NCBI RefSeq assembly: GCF_000237925.1
Contig: NC_031499.1
Location: 4,356,775 to 4,420,774 of the forward strand
Direction: 5' to 3'
DNA from: Schistosoma mansoni
Taxonomy: Eukaryota > Platyhelminthes > Trematoda > Strigeidida > Schistosomatidae
DNA length: 64,000 nt
Shown here: positions 45,551 through 57,401 of the stretch, piece by piece
How positions within the stretch are numbered: position 1 is the first letter of the stretch
Layout of the letters: every line of letters begins with the position of its first letter
Made by a program: the position numbers and the translations under genes
The notes under the pieces: generated by a model
Told to the model about the DNA's origin: nothing
The model's database searches: none
Seen by the model: only the letters and a program-made list of their open reading frames with translations

Positions 45551-45891
45551 AAAAAAACCTTACCGCCGGAGACGGATATCCGTGGGATAAGGCGAGGTGT
45601 GCATTTTTAGGGTCGACCTTTTCTAACCCCACCCCTCCTTGTGGGAAGGCAGCATCGCTGTCATGCTGGTTTTCTGAAGGAAACACCTTAATGTTGTCAC
45701 ACCTCTGTACAGTCAGCAGTACGACTTCGCCTTCGGACCTTGGGTTTGCTACTTTTAGTCTCACCGCTCTTCAAACGACCTGCCTGGCATGGTAGGACCT
45801 TGAGGAACGATTGTTCCAGCCAGTATAGCTCGGTTGATTCATCACGATAGGCAAGCCCGACCACCATGTCAAGGTAGCAGCAACGGTCGGG

Positions 45892-45926
45892 TCCAAGATA
45901 AGTGAAGTTGTCGACGCGTTCGACTA
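45892..45926 (-). mobile_element. Remaining 5' end of the older RTE LINE copy
   Basis: After the right target-site duplication, GAAGTTGTCGACGCGTTCGA continues the sequence broken off at 41979; the same sequence is seen uninterrupted at about 42808-42842 in the younger copy. Homology ends near 45926, the truncation point of the old copy. Confidence 0.8.
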
Positions 45927-48734
45927 ATTACGAGGAACAACAGGATCACTATTAGCTTCTACTTAAAGCCGTGTCTAGGAACGTTCTAAGCAACTAGGTC
46001 CCACGATATTGAACTGTGAGCAGCAGACAAATGTTAACCCAACATAATTATCCTTTATCCTATGGTACAATGCCATAAACTAACCATCAATCAGCCTTTC
46101 TGACCCAGTCCCAATGTCAAACATATGATGGATGTAATCAAACACACACTTCTAACTCTTTCATGCCCGAACCCCGGTATTACTTGCATGGGGTTACGCT
46201 ATTGGGTATGACCAACTCTCTAAAAACAATGATGGTCGGAAACAGTTACTCAGCAATGAAAGCCCAGAGTGAGCAGACTGAACAAGCGTAACAGAGGAAT
46301 GTTCTGACAGGATTGTTTTAAAAATGTAACAAACTAAAACATTCTATGTGTGACTCCAGTTTACCAATGAAACCATAGTTTGAAAATTCGAAAAATTGTA
46401 CACGTTTTTTATTTTTTTTCAGAGAAATCAACTCAGAACTCTATCGCCTACAGATTAAATATACATGACAGTAGAAGATATCCAGAAATCCATTTTATCT
46501 GAACAAAATATTTGATTTTCTTTTCTATTCAACATACACTAGGAGAACATATTTTCCTACAAGCATCACGACCAATTTTTTCTATAATGATCTGAATTAC
46601 GAAGAATTTTTCTATTTTATAGTCTACATTAAGCAACTGTTGTCGTTTTTTGTCTACAACTTATGTCGTGTACTTTGATATATGCATTTTGTGTTCATTT
46701 TTTTCATAATTAGGTCGGCTATATTTACATCTTATTTAGTTATAAATATCACTTACAATGTTTGCAACTTGTTTTATGAATAAAAACATAACATTCTATC
46801 TCATGTGATTCAGATCGACTACAATCAATTATAAAATTAGTATCTCAGCCATATCCTTCTCCTTATACGTATACAACTGAGTGCCATATCGCTAAAGGTT
46901 ACTTATTTACCGGGTGGAGTTGCTGACCCCATGTCCAACCCTCCTCCTTTACTCAGGCTTCGGACCAGCAGTAACCCTAGAAGAGCTAAAGGCGGAGTCA
47001 TCGTTAAAGGTAATTGGCGATAAATCTTGAACTTAGATCTCATATTGGTTAACCTTCATCACCAAGGTATACCTGACATCTTGAGGGGACTGATACTTCC
47101 TGTATAGTTTGAATATGCATCACTTAGCTTACCAGTCTAATTTATTGTTCAGCTAATCGACTTCCTGTAGGACTGATAATTTTACAGTTGAGTGACCGCT
47201 GATAATACATCGAGTCAGTGAGACTAGTGGTCACAGTGCAACTTGTAACCAAAGTGGTCACCACTTGGTAACTTGTATTCCCGCTCCAACTCATAAAGAT
47301 GATATACATCTCACATTTAGTTTATCAAAAAATACTTCGGCTAACCTTGTTGTGCAACGGTTGTCCTCAAAATTCAGATAAGAAATGTAGCTGGAACAAT
47401 ACATACGATATAGGAGATAAGACTACAATGACACATCCAAGGGCCCCATGTGCTCTTTGGATCAGTCCACATAAGGGCTTGCGTTGATTTGTCATTCCAA
47501 TTCATGAGATGAGTATAATTGTAAACAAGTCCTTATATTACGTTTTGAACCTGATCAATAGGATTTAATCATCACTAAAAGACCAAACAAACATGACATT
47601 ATTCAGTACTCAGTGACCAGACAATTGAATGTTTGAATACGCTAACTTTACATTATATCTAAGTGAAAACAAATTGACAGGCTAAAGATCAAGCCACAGT
47701 TCAATTTGTTAGCGAATGAACACCGCATGTAGTGAAAATAAACAGACATTGCTATTACCTTAAGAGTTTACTATTCAGTGTGAACTGTTTTTTTTCAACT
47801 ATCACATTTCTAAACACAGTAGTGAACAACAAATTTACTTTTTTTATTGGTAGTGTAAGCATAACAACGAACATTTGAAATTGTCAATCTAATTAAAGAC
47901 TCTAGGTTTTTGATGCTAACCTAGCTAGCTAATCTAATTATATTCACTTTTTATTAATTTAAGACAAGTAACTATCATGTTCATTGGATTAGATGAAAAT
48001 GCCTTAGACTAAGCAAAAATAAGCACATACTTATCACCAAGAGCCACAAACTATTGAAACGTTTTTCCAAGGAGTGTTAATAATCCGTTGGGGTTTTCCC
48101 CCTATAGGTTTAAATTCCAACATCGTCGCTAGTTGATATAAACGCAGAAAGCTGGTACTTGAGACAAAAAAACACTAAGATTTGTGAACAGTACGAAGAA
48201 GATAAAGACTGACAACAAAAATTATTTTGTTCAAAAGAATCCCTCACTAACCAAATATATACATTTATCTTACTGACATTTGATAAATCGTCAACAAAAA
48301 TCATACTAAAATAGTAGGAATAAAAAGTGGGATTATGCAATCTGTCAAATTTTGCAAATGTTACAGTAAACTAATACAAAAGAACGCTAAGTATCATACT
48401 GAAAGAACATCAGACTACATTAGCACAAAATAATGTGATTCTGTACAAATATCACATAAATACCACGCTGAATTACAGTATTATGTCGAGTTTTATCCTA
48501 TCCTAACAAGAAAAACACACAATTCATCCACATTAATATCATGATTTTGTGAACAGATGGTCTTGAATAACGAAAGTATCATTCCGCAATTTTGATGATC
48601 AAGGCGAATTCGTACAATCTTAAATAGGAAAAAACAAAACAAAATAGCTGATACAATATTATGATCGTAAAACTGAAGGAATTAATTAAAACGTTAAATC
48701 AGATGACCAATACAAAAATTTTAGTGAAACTTTT
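45927..48734. other. Intergenic stretch, mostly unrecognised
   Basis: No convincing gene. A segment at about 46900-47005 (GGGTGGAGTTGCTGACCCCA, TCAGGCTTCGGACCAGCAGT) resembles the leader of another RTE-type LINE on the minus strand, but only weakly. Confidence 0.35.
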
Positions 48735-49205
48735 TTTTGGGGGTCCTGATAAAGGAACTAGATAAGGAGTGGTCATGACGTGATAGCATGACCGCGGCGT
48801 TCAAGATACAGTTGCTGGAGGCCAACTCCACATAGCTTTCTACCGAGTTCTTGATGCACTAGCCTTATACCCTAAAGGTTTTACCAGTGGCAGCTGAAAG
48901 CCATGGGCAAGATCAGACGTAGGCTTTTTAAGGTTGATCACTTTTGACCCCTTCCATCAGTTGTCAAAAAGTACTATCGCGGTTTGTTTGAGAGAAATAC
49001 CTTGATACTGTCGAACCCCAGTATACACAGCAGAAAGAGTTCGCCTTTGGAACTTTATATTCTGTTTACAGAGATGTTGTTTATAAACAGAACTCTTTGT
49101 CATGTTAAAACTTAGAGCAACAAGCGTTACAGTCAACACCGCTCGGTTTGGTCACCACGATAAACAAGTCTGACCACCATGTCAAGGTAGTAGCTACAAT
49201 CAGGT
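48735..49205 (-). pseudogene. 5' fragment of the same RTE LINE family
   Basis: It parallels 45440-45890 of the nested LINE: GCATGACCGCGG.GTTCAAG, TTGAGAGAAATACCTTGATA-like, GTTCGCCTTTGGAAC, CACGATAAACAAGTCTGACC and CACCATGTCAAGGTAG occur in order. The right end coincides with the 5' terminus of the full element. The rest of the LINE is absent, so a deletion followed insertion. Confidence 0.7.
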
Positions 49206-50082
49206 TCGATGGATTAAGACTCATTATATTATAAATTACATTATAAATTTTTATCAAGCTGTCACTACAATCAGCTAGCAAAATACATTACAGTGTTTTA
49301 TATAAAATGTCCAAACTTTATACAACGGAAGTACAGTAGTACACTGATCACGCTGTCATCAAATGTTCTGCCAATTACTGTGATGAATTGTTGTTTAATA
49401 ATAGTAGTAATGACAATAGTTTCACTAAGAGCGACCTGATAGTTGATCTTGAGAAAGCCCAAATAGTTGACGAGTAAATTAAATTACGGACTATTTTTGG
49501 CTTCCTTACCACTAAGACTTGCCGCGCTAGTAACTGTCCTTTAACAAGATATCGTGTATCACCAGGATGCAGATTGCTACCATTGTTTGATAGCAATCTA
49601 TCAAATTTAACTTGATTCTCCTACCTTCAAACTTATCAGCAATGTACACACATTACTTTGAGAACATTTCTTCTGAAAACCTAAGCACGGTGTGGTAGCT
49701 TCCAACCAGCTTCTTCCGGTTTTGAATATCGCTACACTTTGGTTTGGACGACTTATGGGTACCACTAACCCTCACACAGAAAGTGGCTTGAAGCCGGATT
49801 AAAATCCTTAGATTTGGTAAACGGGTCATATTGATAAAAAATTAGGTAGACATTAAGTTCGCACTGATGGTACTCAGTTGATTTAAGACTTTTAAAATTA
49901 ACAAATGCACACTCATAGCCATACAAAAAATGTACAAAGAACGTACCCAGAGAACACTGACTTTATGAACAAATATCAGCCAACTAGCTCACAATCTGTT
50001 CAATAACCACCAATATATTTTTCACAACTGCATGCTTTTCAACTAACTTGAGACACTTTGATTTCTTTTAAGTGAATTATAT
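49206..50082. other. Intergenic / presumed 3' flank of the SET gene
   Basis: No feature recognised. The minus-strand gene ending at 50083 must have its 3' untranslated sequence here, but no poly(A) signal was assigned with confidence. Confidence 0.35.
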
Positions 50083-50849
50083 TTATACTCCAGGCATGTA
50101 TACGCGACATGAGTCCGAGTTGCATAAGCAAAGTGTGTTCGATAATCGTATTTTGTCGCTGGGCACAGACTGAGCATAATCGTATGAAAGTTGCGTACCC
50201 TCAAAGATAACTTTGTTAGCAAATAATGCTAAATAGGGAATGAAACTATCAACTCGAACAGGAACTACTGTTAGGTTAGGTGTACAAGAATGGTTAATTA
50301 GGCGTGCTTTCGACTTTACTGAACCCCACGATTCAGAATTCCCGTCAACACACGTCTCTGATATAAGACGATGGTCGCTATACTCACGCATTACCATGAT
50401 AAAATTGCGACCATAACATGAAAGTTGAAGGGCTTCTCTTAGGCAAGCCTCTTTATATGGAATTACTTCACCCAAATAAACACAAACAAGTTCTCCACGT
50501 TGGATTTCGCAAGCGGCTTTTAAACCTCTACCCATAACCGGATGATCAGTCACACAGGTTTTTGTATGGTACTCAGACTCAAATGTGAACTCCGCATCGA
50601 TTAAATATTTTTGGACGACTCGATTAGTGCACGATTGACTACAAACACATTCACTGTTGCATTCAAAAACTGGATCCACAAAATTAGTCAGCAAACCATT
50701 CATATCATAAGACATTCCAGATTTCGATAAGCAAGTACAATTGTCTTCTAGGCAGCAGATATTTTCACATGTACATCCAATAAGTTGTTCCGTAATTAGA
50801 TCGATAGGGATGTCCTCATGGTATAATAACTCCATGTATTCGACAAAAC
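50083..50849 (-). CDS. SET-domain histone lysine methyltransferase (SETMAR/SUV39-like)
   Basis: The exon begins after an acceptor TTTACAG (minus strand) and contains 250 codons from ATG 50835 to the stop at 50083. Counting from that ATG, a pre-SET zinc cluster spans about residues 21-69 (GCTCENICC, DNCTC, VFECNSECVCSQSC). The SET domain follows, with GRGL at 102-105, YLGEV at 120-124, NHSC at 181-184 and LSYDY at 216-220. The post-SET Cys are at 236, 238 and 243. NRVVQ after pre-SET and the SET-end phrase VPVRVDSFIPYLALFA are close to the SET part of SETMAR. Such enzymes methylate histone H3 lysines in chromatin. A stretch around GNSESWGSVKSKAR is longer than usual before NHSC. The frame is open upstream of ATG to the acceptor (entry phase 1), so further 5' coding exons are likely. 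Confidence 0.85.
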
Positions 50850-50910
50850 CTGTAAACAGAAAATCGGTTAGAAAACAAAGAACAAACATGGATTTCGAAA
50901 TTGGCCTTAC

Positions 50911-50948
50911 GTCTAGCATGATACTCGACCTCACCACAAGCACACTTG
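50911..50948 (-). CDS. Possible short upstream exon of the SET gene
   Basis: On the minus strand a GTAAGG donor follows GCTAGAC at 50911. The phase-1 exit demanded by the next exon is met by the frame reading SKCACGEVEYHAR. Upstream stops in that frame force the exon to start by about 50948, where the acceptor is poor. The call rests on phase and donor only. Confidence 0.35.
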
Positions 50949-51550
50949 CTTCACATAAACGTTTATTTGACAATTCGTTACGTGTGTTAAACTTGAGTTG
51001 AGATTCGAATGTCGGCTAGAGCAGACTGCTTTGCACGCCTACTGAAAAATATTGTAATTTAACTATTGAAGACTTATCGGTTAGTTCTACAGATATACAA
51101 ACCATGACACACATTTATATATGTATCGATTCTACTTGCAAGTAGAATAAGAGAAAGCGTGCTTTCCGCCTATTCTTTCCATTCTCATTTCAAAAGTCGA
51201 AACTTCACTGCATCTTTCAGTTTTGTCATTCACGCAAATTATGAGAATCTTAACAACTAAATAAAAGTAGGTTCTAACCCAATTCTTGCCTAGTGGCTAA
51301 CTAGTGTGCAAATCGGTCACGTGGACGTTTGGAATTTCGTAAAAATTAAGGCACGACATCATATGTCTGATACGTCTGGCATCACTTAAACCGGTAAACA
51401 TTAATTATAGACATATACCAATCATACTTTCACTAATGGAGTGTATGTAACCAGATGGTATCTTACAATTAACCAAGCAGCACCGCCAGGTTTAACTGCC
51501 ACCGTTAGTCAAGCTTCAAGGTTACAAAGAAAAATACAACCATTAGGTAC

Positions 51551-51619
51551 CTGGGCTTCCCATTTGGGCTGTAGCAGAGAGATCTTGGTGATATAGAGAT
51601 TCAATCATTGTATCAAAAC
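51551..51619 (-). CDS. Duplicated 5' exon related to the SET gene
   Basis: The minus strand shows a TTATTTTCAG acceptor, 69 bp, and a GTACCT donor. With phase 1 in and out it encodes FDTMIESLYHQDLSATAQMGSP. The exon start of the SET gene reads FVEYMELLYHEDIPIDLITE, and the shared pattern F...M..LYH.D plus identical acceptor phase suggests duplication. It may be an alternative or additional exon of the same gene or a trace of a tandem paralogue. No second SET domain was found nearby. Confidence 0.5.
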
Positions 51620-51719
51620 CTGAAAATAACAAATTAAAGTGTAGAAATGCAACAGGTATTCAGAGTTTGACAACGCCTTTACACGTAACACCTCTATAGG
51701 CAAAGTGTGCCAACCCAGT

Positions 51720-51985
51720 TAAATCGGAAGTTGGAAATGTATAGGTTCGAGGATACATTTGGAAGGCTTCGATATGTCGAGAGGCGTTTGGTCTAAGCTG
51801 ACCATCAGTCTCAAGGTATGTGTAGCACGGCGTACCCACAGATGCGTGACCGAGCGCCTTCAGCCAGGTGTGTCCATCAAAACTAATGCAGTCAGTATTG
51901 GTGTCGAAAACTTACGGAACTATTTATTTCGGGGAATCATTGCTGATATAAGTGAAAGACTGATGACAGAAAAATTTCATATCAT
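51720..51985 (-). repeat. Diverged solo LTR related to the CsRn1/Boudicca-like family
   Basis: Words parallel to the LTR at 52394 appear in order: GATACATTTGGAAGGCTTCG, ATATGTCGAG, TAAGCTGACCA, GCACGGCGTACCCAC, GTGACCGAGCGCCTTCAG, GTGTCGAAAACTTA and TATTTCGGGGAAT. Similarity is modest; it is likely from a sister subfamily. Confidence 0.45.
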
Positions 51986-52393
51986 CGTATTGATATATCC
52001 AATGTGATGAACTTAGGGGCTTTTAAAATTACTATCGGGAAGTCAGTATTTTCGTATGTACTTTATTGGGTTCTCAGATAAAATTATGCCATTTCTGCGC
52101 ATTTCAAATGTGAAGCGTATCTGTGATCTAGTAAGATTAGGAGGATTTTTATGAATATGACGCATAGTGAAAATATCCTGTTGGGGCAACACGACAACTG
52201 AAAACTATGGGTGGGGATGAAACCTGGTGAGCTAAAGAGTTGTTCTCCTTCACAAGGCCACCGTGTACATCTTTTTGCTTGTGTCACTTCCCCAACATAG
52301 TTGTGCGCCAATATGCATATGGCCTTTGGGATGAAACTTTGTTTACACTCTCAGCTCCTTTACTATTCCATGGCTAGCTAGGCTACATGTTGT

Positions 52394-52719
52394 TGATGAT
52401 GCAACGGATGTTCTAGTTTTACAACTAGCTACCAGTAGCACCTTCTATATTCGACCGTTCCCAGTCAGATAGAAATCAGAAGTCAGACGAGAAGAGGCAG
52501 GAAAGATGTATTTGATTCGTTACCAATATATCGAGGACATTTTCTATAAGCTGGCTAATGAAACGTAGGAGCTGTGTCCCACGCCGTGTTGAAACGTGAT
52601 CTGGTACGGATGCATGACCGAAAGCCTTCAGTTAAACAAGTACACTTAAACAACATGGTCAGCATCCAATGTCGAACACTTAATGAGCTATTGATTTTGG
52701 GGAATTATTTACAGTTACA
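52394..52719 (-). repeat. 3' LTR of the gypsy element
   Basis: 326 bp, starts TGATGATGCAAC and ends AGTTACA on the plus strand. Matches 57402-57727 except at about five positions. Confidence 0.93.
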
Positions 52720-53470
52720 GATCACTCCCCCCCTAGTGAGGTAGTGATACCCCTAAGACATGACCAGCCAGAAGTTTAAACCCAACGAGTTTGTCGTTGG
52801 TAAACACTCTTCTGATAGCTTGCTTCGTTTAGCAGCGTCTGGTCGTCTTTCCTTAAACTATGGGACCAAAATGTACAACATAGCAATAAAGAAATATAGT
52901 ACAATGAAAAATTCCGGTTCCTTGCGAAACTTCGTCGTTCTTTTCCAGCCGTCCTGGAAAAGAGGAAAAATAGAACGTGTGAGTGCATATCAAAAATGCA
53001 CTCGTACTTGCGTAGGGACACAAGATGAGCGGGAAAAAAAATGAATAAACTAATACACTTACAAAAAGCGTAAAAGCGATCGGAAAAAAAATAGTTTTCT
53101 TTTGGTTTTTTTTTATATATAAAAATATATATATATACGCTCAAAAAAAAATAAAATATGCTTTGTTTTTTTTGTTTTTTTTTATATAAATAAAAAAAAT
53201 GAGCATATTAAAAAAAATTTCATAATAAACTATGAAAGGGTAATTCAAGATAAAGCTTATGTCCTACGTGCAATATTCGTTAAGATGTTCTGGAAATCTT
53301 ACTCGTCTTCCAGAACGCGTTGTTTTGGGTTTATCTATCGACGTTGACGAAGTATCAAGTTGTGTGTCGGCTGTCGTGTAGGGTACTACGAGTGTAGTAG
53401 CTGTGTCGTTTGCTTGTACCGAAGGAAATTCGACGTAGCTAGGGTTTCATTCTAAGTACGCTGCTTTGAG

Positions 53471-56344
53471 TCAGTCGATACTGATGCTATCGTTCGTACC
53501 GTTCTTATCGACTACATAGTACTTAAGTTCGCGTTGAAGAACTTTGAAGGGTCCTTCGTATGCTGATTCGAGGGGTCGTCGATGTGAGTCTCGACGAACG
53601 AAGACGTGTGTACTATGTCGTAATTCGGGTTGAACGAAAACATCAGTTGATTGAGGTCGAGTGTGAGCAGGTTTAACTGAACGCATAGCGTTTGTAAGCC
53701 TACTCGTGTAAGAGTTTACATCCATGTTCAACGAAGAAGCTGAAGAATCTACGAATTCTCCTGGGAGTCGGAGTGTCGTTCCGTAAACGAGTTGAGATGC
53801 CGTGTATCCAATGTCAGCTTTCACTGCATTGCGGATACCTAGCAAGACGAGTGGAAGAGCGTCTGTCCACTGTGAAACGTTTGAAGCTGATAATGAGGCT
53901 TTTAGTTGTCTATGAAAACGTTCTACCAACCCGTTTGCTTGTGGGTGGTAGGCGGTCGTTCGGAAGCGCGTGATTCCTAAAAGTGAGGTTAGACAACGGA
54001 AAAGTCCAGATTCGAACCGGCGTCCGCGGTCTGTAGTGATGGTTGAAGGGCAGCCGAAATTTGCTACCCATCGTTCGACGAAAGCGCGGGCCACGGTTTC
54101 AGCAGTAATGTCCCTAATCGGTACTGCTTCTGGCCATCGAGTAAAACGGTCCACGCATGTTAGGAGATATGAGTATCCGTTCGAGTCGGGTAAGGGTCCT
54201 ACCAAATCTATATGGACGTGGTCGAAACGAGCGTCAGGGGTTTTGAAAGAGCCTAAGGGACATTTGTTGTGTCTTACGACCTTAGCTTTCTGACAGCTAA
54301 CACAGGAGCGTGCCCACTCCCTCACGTCTTTATTCATGCCAGGCCAGCAAAAGCGTTCGGCTATAAGTTCGATTGTTGCACGAGCACCTGGATGAGAAAG
54401 ATTGTGCAACGTATTGAAGACGTTGCGTCGATAATGTTTTGGTACAATTGGACGATCCCTACCTGTAGATGTGTCACAGAGTAAGGTTTCCTTACCTGTT
54501 CCCATCTGCCTAACACTTAGTTTAAGAGTTGTCGAGGATAACTCATGCTGAAGATCAATGTCTTCTTTTTGAAGCCGAGCGAGTTTAAGAAGGTCGATTC
54601 CTTGGAAACTGTTCAAGGAGCTAATTCGAGACAAGGCGTCTGCGACTACATTGTTTGCTCCAGAAATATGTTGTATGTCTGAAGTAAACTGCGAAATGCA
54701 GTCGAGTTGTCGAGACTCTCGTGGTGAGTACTTGTCTGAAGATGAACTTAAAGAGAAGGTAAGAGGTTTGTGATCGGTAAAAAGCGTGAATTCTCTTCCT
54801 TCGATGGAATGTTGAAAATGCCGTACAGCACAATACATGGATAGGAGTTCCCTACCGAACGTGCTGTACCTAGATTCCGCGTCTAACAACCGTCTCGAGA
54901 AAAATCCTAAAGGTTGCCACGAGTTGTTAACCCATTGTTGTAAGACTCCGATTGCTGAGTCGGATGCGTCTACGGCGATACTAATGGGCGCTTGAGTGTC
55001 CTGATGAGCAAGCAGGGTTGCTTTAGCGATGTGTTCCTTAACTGTGGAGAATGCTTTACGGGCTGTGTCGTCTAAACTAATTGATTTCGCATTTCCACGA
55101 AGCTGATCGGTTAACGGTTTCATAAGGGATGCGCATTTAGGTATGAACCGTCTATAGAAACTTACGAGTCCGTTAAAAGTTCGTAAGTGCTTGATTGTGG
55201 TCGGTTCTGGGTAATCCAGAATGGCCGCCACTTTGCTCCTAAGGGGTCGGATGCCTTGGGCATCAATGGTGTGTCCTAAGAAGTCTAAGGAGTTGGTTCC
55301 GATTTGGCATTTCTGAATGTTGACAGTAATGCCATGCCTTTGGAGTCGATTGAAAACAATGTCCAGATGCTTGAGATGCGATTCTCTGTCCGGACTTGCT
55401 ATTAGACAGTCATCAACATACGCATGTACGAAGTTGAGACCTCGGAAGACATCGTCGATAAACCTTTGGAAGGTTTGAGCCGCATTTCTTAAACCAAAAG
55501 GCATTCGTAGAAATTCGTAAAGACCGAAAGGAGTGATGATGGCGGTTTTAGGAATGTCGTCAGGTGCCATCGGTATTTGGTTATAAGCTTTAACCAAGTC
55601 GATTTTTGAAAAGACGGTTGTACCTTTCAAGGTAGCTGTCAAATCGTGAATATGAGGCAGCGGGTAACGATCGGGAATGGTTTTAGCATTCAGACGCCGA
55701 TAATCACCAGTTGGCCGCCAATCATTGCTGTCCTTTTTAGGGACCATGTGCAATGGGGATGCCCATGGACTATTCGATGGTCGAATTATCCCTAGGTCCA
55801 TCATGTGGTCGAATTCGTTTTTAGCTAACCTAAGCTTCTCGGGAGTGAGTCTTCGAGCTTTCGAAAATACAGGTGGTCCTGTAGTCGAGATGTGATGTGT
55901 AATATTGCTGGTTACACAAGGTAATTTCGATTGCGATTGGTATATCCCGGGGTATTTGTCGAGTACTGATTGGTACAAGGGGTCTATGGCGTGCTTAATC
56001 GTGACTGGGGACAACCTGCAACCAGAACAAGGAGTTACGCAAACAGATAGTTTAGTGTTTCCATCTATTAACCTTCGTGAGCGTGTGTCGATGAGTAGAT
56101 TGTGGTGTTGTAACAGGTCTATACCAATGATTGGCATGGAGACATCTGCAACAACGAAAATCCAGTGTATGGGTTTGCGTAAACCCACGTTAAGGTAGAC
56201 GTATCTTTTACCGTAAGTAGCGATCGGTTTTCCGTTTGCCGCCTGTAAACTTAAAACAGACTCGCGAAGTCTGTCGTCGGGATTTGCTGGAAGAACGCTA
56301 ACTTCTGCGCCAGTGTCGACGAGGTAGCGAACTTTCGTTGTCAC
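53471..56344 (-). CDS. pol region of the gypsy element (protease, RT, RNase H, integrase)
   Basis: A 957-codon open frame. Aspartic protease motif [10 protein letters not shown] is near the start. Reverse transcriptase has the [15 protein letters not shown] region and the catalytic YVDD (YVDDCLIAS). RNase H shows [12 protein letters not shown] and FTDHKPLTF. Integrase has the HHCC zinc module (HNLSHPGA ... CVSCQKAKV) and the catalytic core beginning [11 protein letters not shown]. In this family the polyprotein is cut by its own protease and copies element RNA into DNA inside particles. Treated here as a fossil; the copy looks nearly whole. Confidence 0.92.
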   Translation of the reverse strand: MTTKVRYLVDTGAEVSVLPANPDDRLRESVLSLQAANGKPIATYGKRYVYLNVGLRKPIHWIFVVADVSMPIIGIDLLQHHNLLIDTRSRRLIDGNTKLSVCVTPCSGCRLSPVTIKHAIDPLYQSVLDKYPGIYQSQSKLPCVTSNITHHISTTGPPVFSKARRLTPEKLRLAKNEFDHMMDLGIIRPSNSPWASPLHMVPKKDSNDWRPTGDYRRLNAKTIPDRYPLPHIHDLTATLKGTTVFSKIDLVKAYNQIPMAPDDIPKTAIITPFGLYEFLRMPFGLRNAAQTFQRFIDDVFRGLNFVHAYVDDCLIASPDRESHLKHLDIVFNRLQRHGITVNIQKCQIGTNSLDFLGHTIDAQGIRPLRSKVAAILDYPEPTTIKHLRTFNGLVSFYRRFIPKCASLMKPLTDQLRGNAKSISLDDTARKAFSTVKEHIAKATLLAHQDTQAPISIAVDASDSAIGVLQQWVNNSWQPLGFFSRRLLDAESRYSTFGRELLSMYCAVRHFQHSIEGREFTLFTDHKPLTFSLSSSSDKYSPRESRQLDCISQFTSDIQHISGANNVVADALSRISSLNSFQGIDLLKLARLQKEDIDLQHELSSTTLKLSVRQMGTGKETLLCDTSTGRDRPIVPKHYRRNVFNTLHNLSHPGARATIELIAERFCWPGMNKDVREWARSCVSCQKAKVVRHNKCPLGSFKTPDARFDHVHIDLVGPLPDSNGYSYLLTCVDRFTRWPEAVPIRDITAETVARAFVERWVANFGCPSTITTDRGRRFESGLFRCLTSLLGITRFRTTAYHPQANGLVERFHRQLKASLSASNVSQWTDALPLVLLGIRNAVKADIGYTASQLVYGTTLRLPGEFVDSSASSLNMDVNSYTSRLTNAMRSVKPAHTRPQSTDVFVQPELRHSTHVFVRRDSHRRPLESAYEGPFKVLQRELKYYVVDKNGTNDSISID

Positions 56345-56391
56345 ATCTGTGACGTATAACAGACGGCTGTGTTCGCCGGCTACGGTTGTCG

Positions 56392-57225
56392 TTAACGCGT
56401 GCCGGCTGGGAAGTTTCCCGAACTGTTTTTCGTGTCACTCGATTTTGGGGTCGGATAATTGCAGGGCTTCCTGCAATTTCTAGAGGATTTACCGTACTGG
56501 TTGTGATACCAGCACCAGTCGGGGTTGTCTGTCTCTCGTGGTCGAGAGACAGATCTCTTACGTGAAACGCTCCTACGTGAGGATTTTGACCGACTACGGT
56601 CATTACGAACTCTAAGATATCTTGTAAGCGTGTGACATAGTTCGGCCATGTCAGTCGAGGTCGATTGGGGTTTTTCTTTGATAGTAAAAACCTCGGCCTT
56701 AGAAAATTTGGTGATTTCCAAGATTCGATCGGCAGATGCAGCTAGTTCATCTATGGCATTGTTTTGAAATGAAACAAGCACTGCCTGCACCTGTTGAGGG
56801 AGTTTAGACAAGAAAAGTTGTCTAAATAGGCCATCATCGAAAGTTCGTTGGCCAATGACTTCTCTCATTCTAAGCAACATGTCTGTCGCAGAACCATGTT
56901 GTAAGTCGATATTGTTAAGGAGTTGGTCTAACCGTTGTCGATCAGTTAGGTCTCCGCGTTTTAAAATCGATAGTTTAAGCGTTTCGTAAGGTTCGGGAAC
57001 ATCACTAGTAAACATACTAGGTGTTACGTACCTGTTAAACTCGCGCGGTAACGCCTTAACTACCGCGAGGAAACGTGTGCGCGAGTCCGTGATTCCGTGC
57101 ATGCAAAAATCGGCTTCTGCATAGCAGAACCAGGACTCGATATTGTCGGGCCAAAATGGCGTTAACTGAATCGAAATAGGGGGAATAGACTTTAACTTAA
57201 AAACCTTGGGTGAGTGTTCCGTCAT
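56392..57225 (-). CDS. gag region of the gypsy element
   Basis: A 277-codon frame starting [20 protein letters not shown]. The middle part resembles the capsid segment of CsRn1-type gag proteins ([46 protein letters not shown]). A basic RS-rich stretch precedes a zinc knuckle, [18 protein letters not shown], of the CHCC type rather than the usual CCHC. The pol frame lies downstream in a different phase, as is common in the family. Confidence 0.85.
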   Translation of the reverse strand: MTEHSPKVFKLKSIPPISIQLTPFWPDNIESWFCYAEADFCMHGITDSRTRFLAVVKALPREFNRYVTPSMFTSDVPEPYETLKLSILKRGDLTDRQRLDQLLNNIDLQHGSATDMLLRMREVIGQRTFDDGLFRQLFLSKLPQQVQAVLVSFQNNAIDELAASADRILEITKFSKAEVFTIKEKPQSTSTDMAELCHTLTRYLRVRNDRSRSKSSRRSVSRKRSVSRPRETDNPDWCWYHNQYGKSSRNCRKPCNYPTPKSSDTKNSSGNFPAGTR

Positions 57226-57382
57226 AGTAATATAGATAACGAAAAATGTCTAATTAAAATATATCCGGAAAAAAAAATTCGCGAAAAAAAGTATATCACA
57301 ATATATAAAATTCAAATAAAGAATAACAATAATAATATTCCAAAATGGAACAGACTCACAGTATATTGACTTGGTGTACCAG

Positions 57383-57401
57383 ATCACGTCGGTCTCACCA
57401 A
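57383..57401 (-). promoter_or_regulatory. Primer-binding site, tRNA-Trp-like
   Basis: Immediately inside the 5' LTR, the plus strand reads ATCACGTCGG then TCTCACCA, close to the 3' end of metazoan tRNA-Trp (ATCACGTCGGGGTCACCA). This tRNA primes CsRn1-clade elements. The acceptor bases differ from the vertebrate/fly sequence at two or three positions, which could be schistosome-specific. Confidence 0.65.

Larger units (their letters stand above)
41980..45891 (-). mobile_element. Near full-length RTE-clade LINE (SR2-like), nested
   Basis: A 3912-bp element on the minus strand, flanked by a 12-bp target-site duplication TCCAAGATAAGT (41968-41979 and 45892-45903). It has a leader region, an apurinic-type endonuclease, a reverse transcriptase and a short 3' tail with (CTGA)n tandem units, which is the RTE plan. 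The size near 3.9 kb agrees with schistosome SR2-type elements. The coding region is split by an in-frame stop at about 44613 (after SIPAQ) and a frame change near 44520, so this copy is probably not autonomous. Confidence 0.88.

Noticed and set aside
50083-50849. Full SETMAR fusion with a mariner transposase
   Set aside because: Only the SET half is present; the frame stops after the post-SET cysteines and no transposase motif (DD34D) follows. The fusion is a primate-lineage event.
52776-53144. Minus-strand 122-codon open frame after pol
   Set aside because: It lies in the AT-rich 3' untranslated part of the LTR element and is low-complexity; a similar stretch occurs in the other copy near 1518-1881. 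No env-like features were seen.
53773-54484. Plus-strand open frames inside the gypsy pol region
   Set aside because: They are antisense shadows of the integrase reading frame; the same shadows occur in the left-hand copy.
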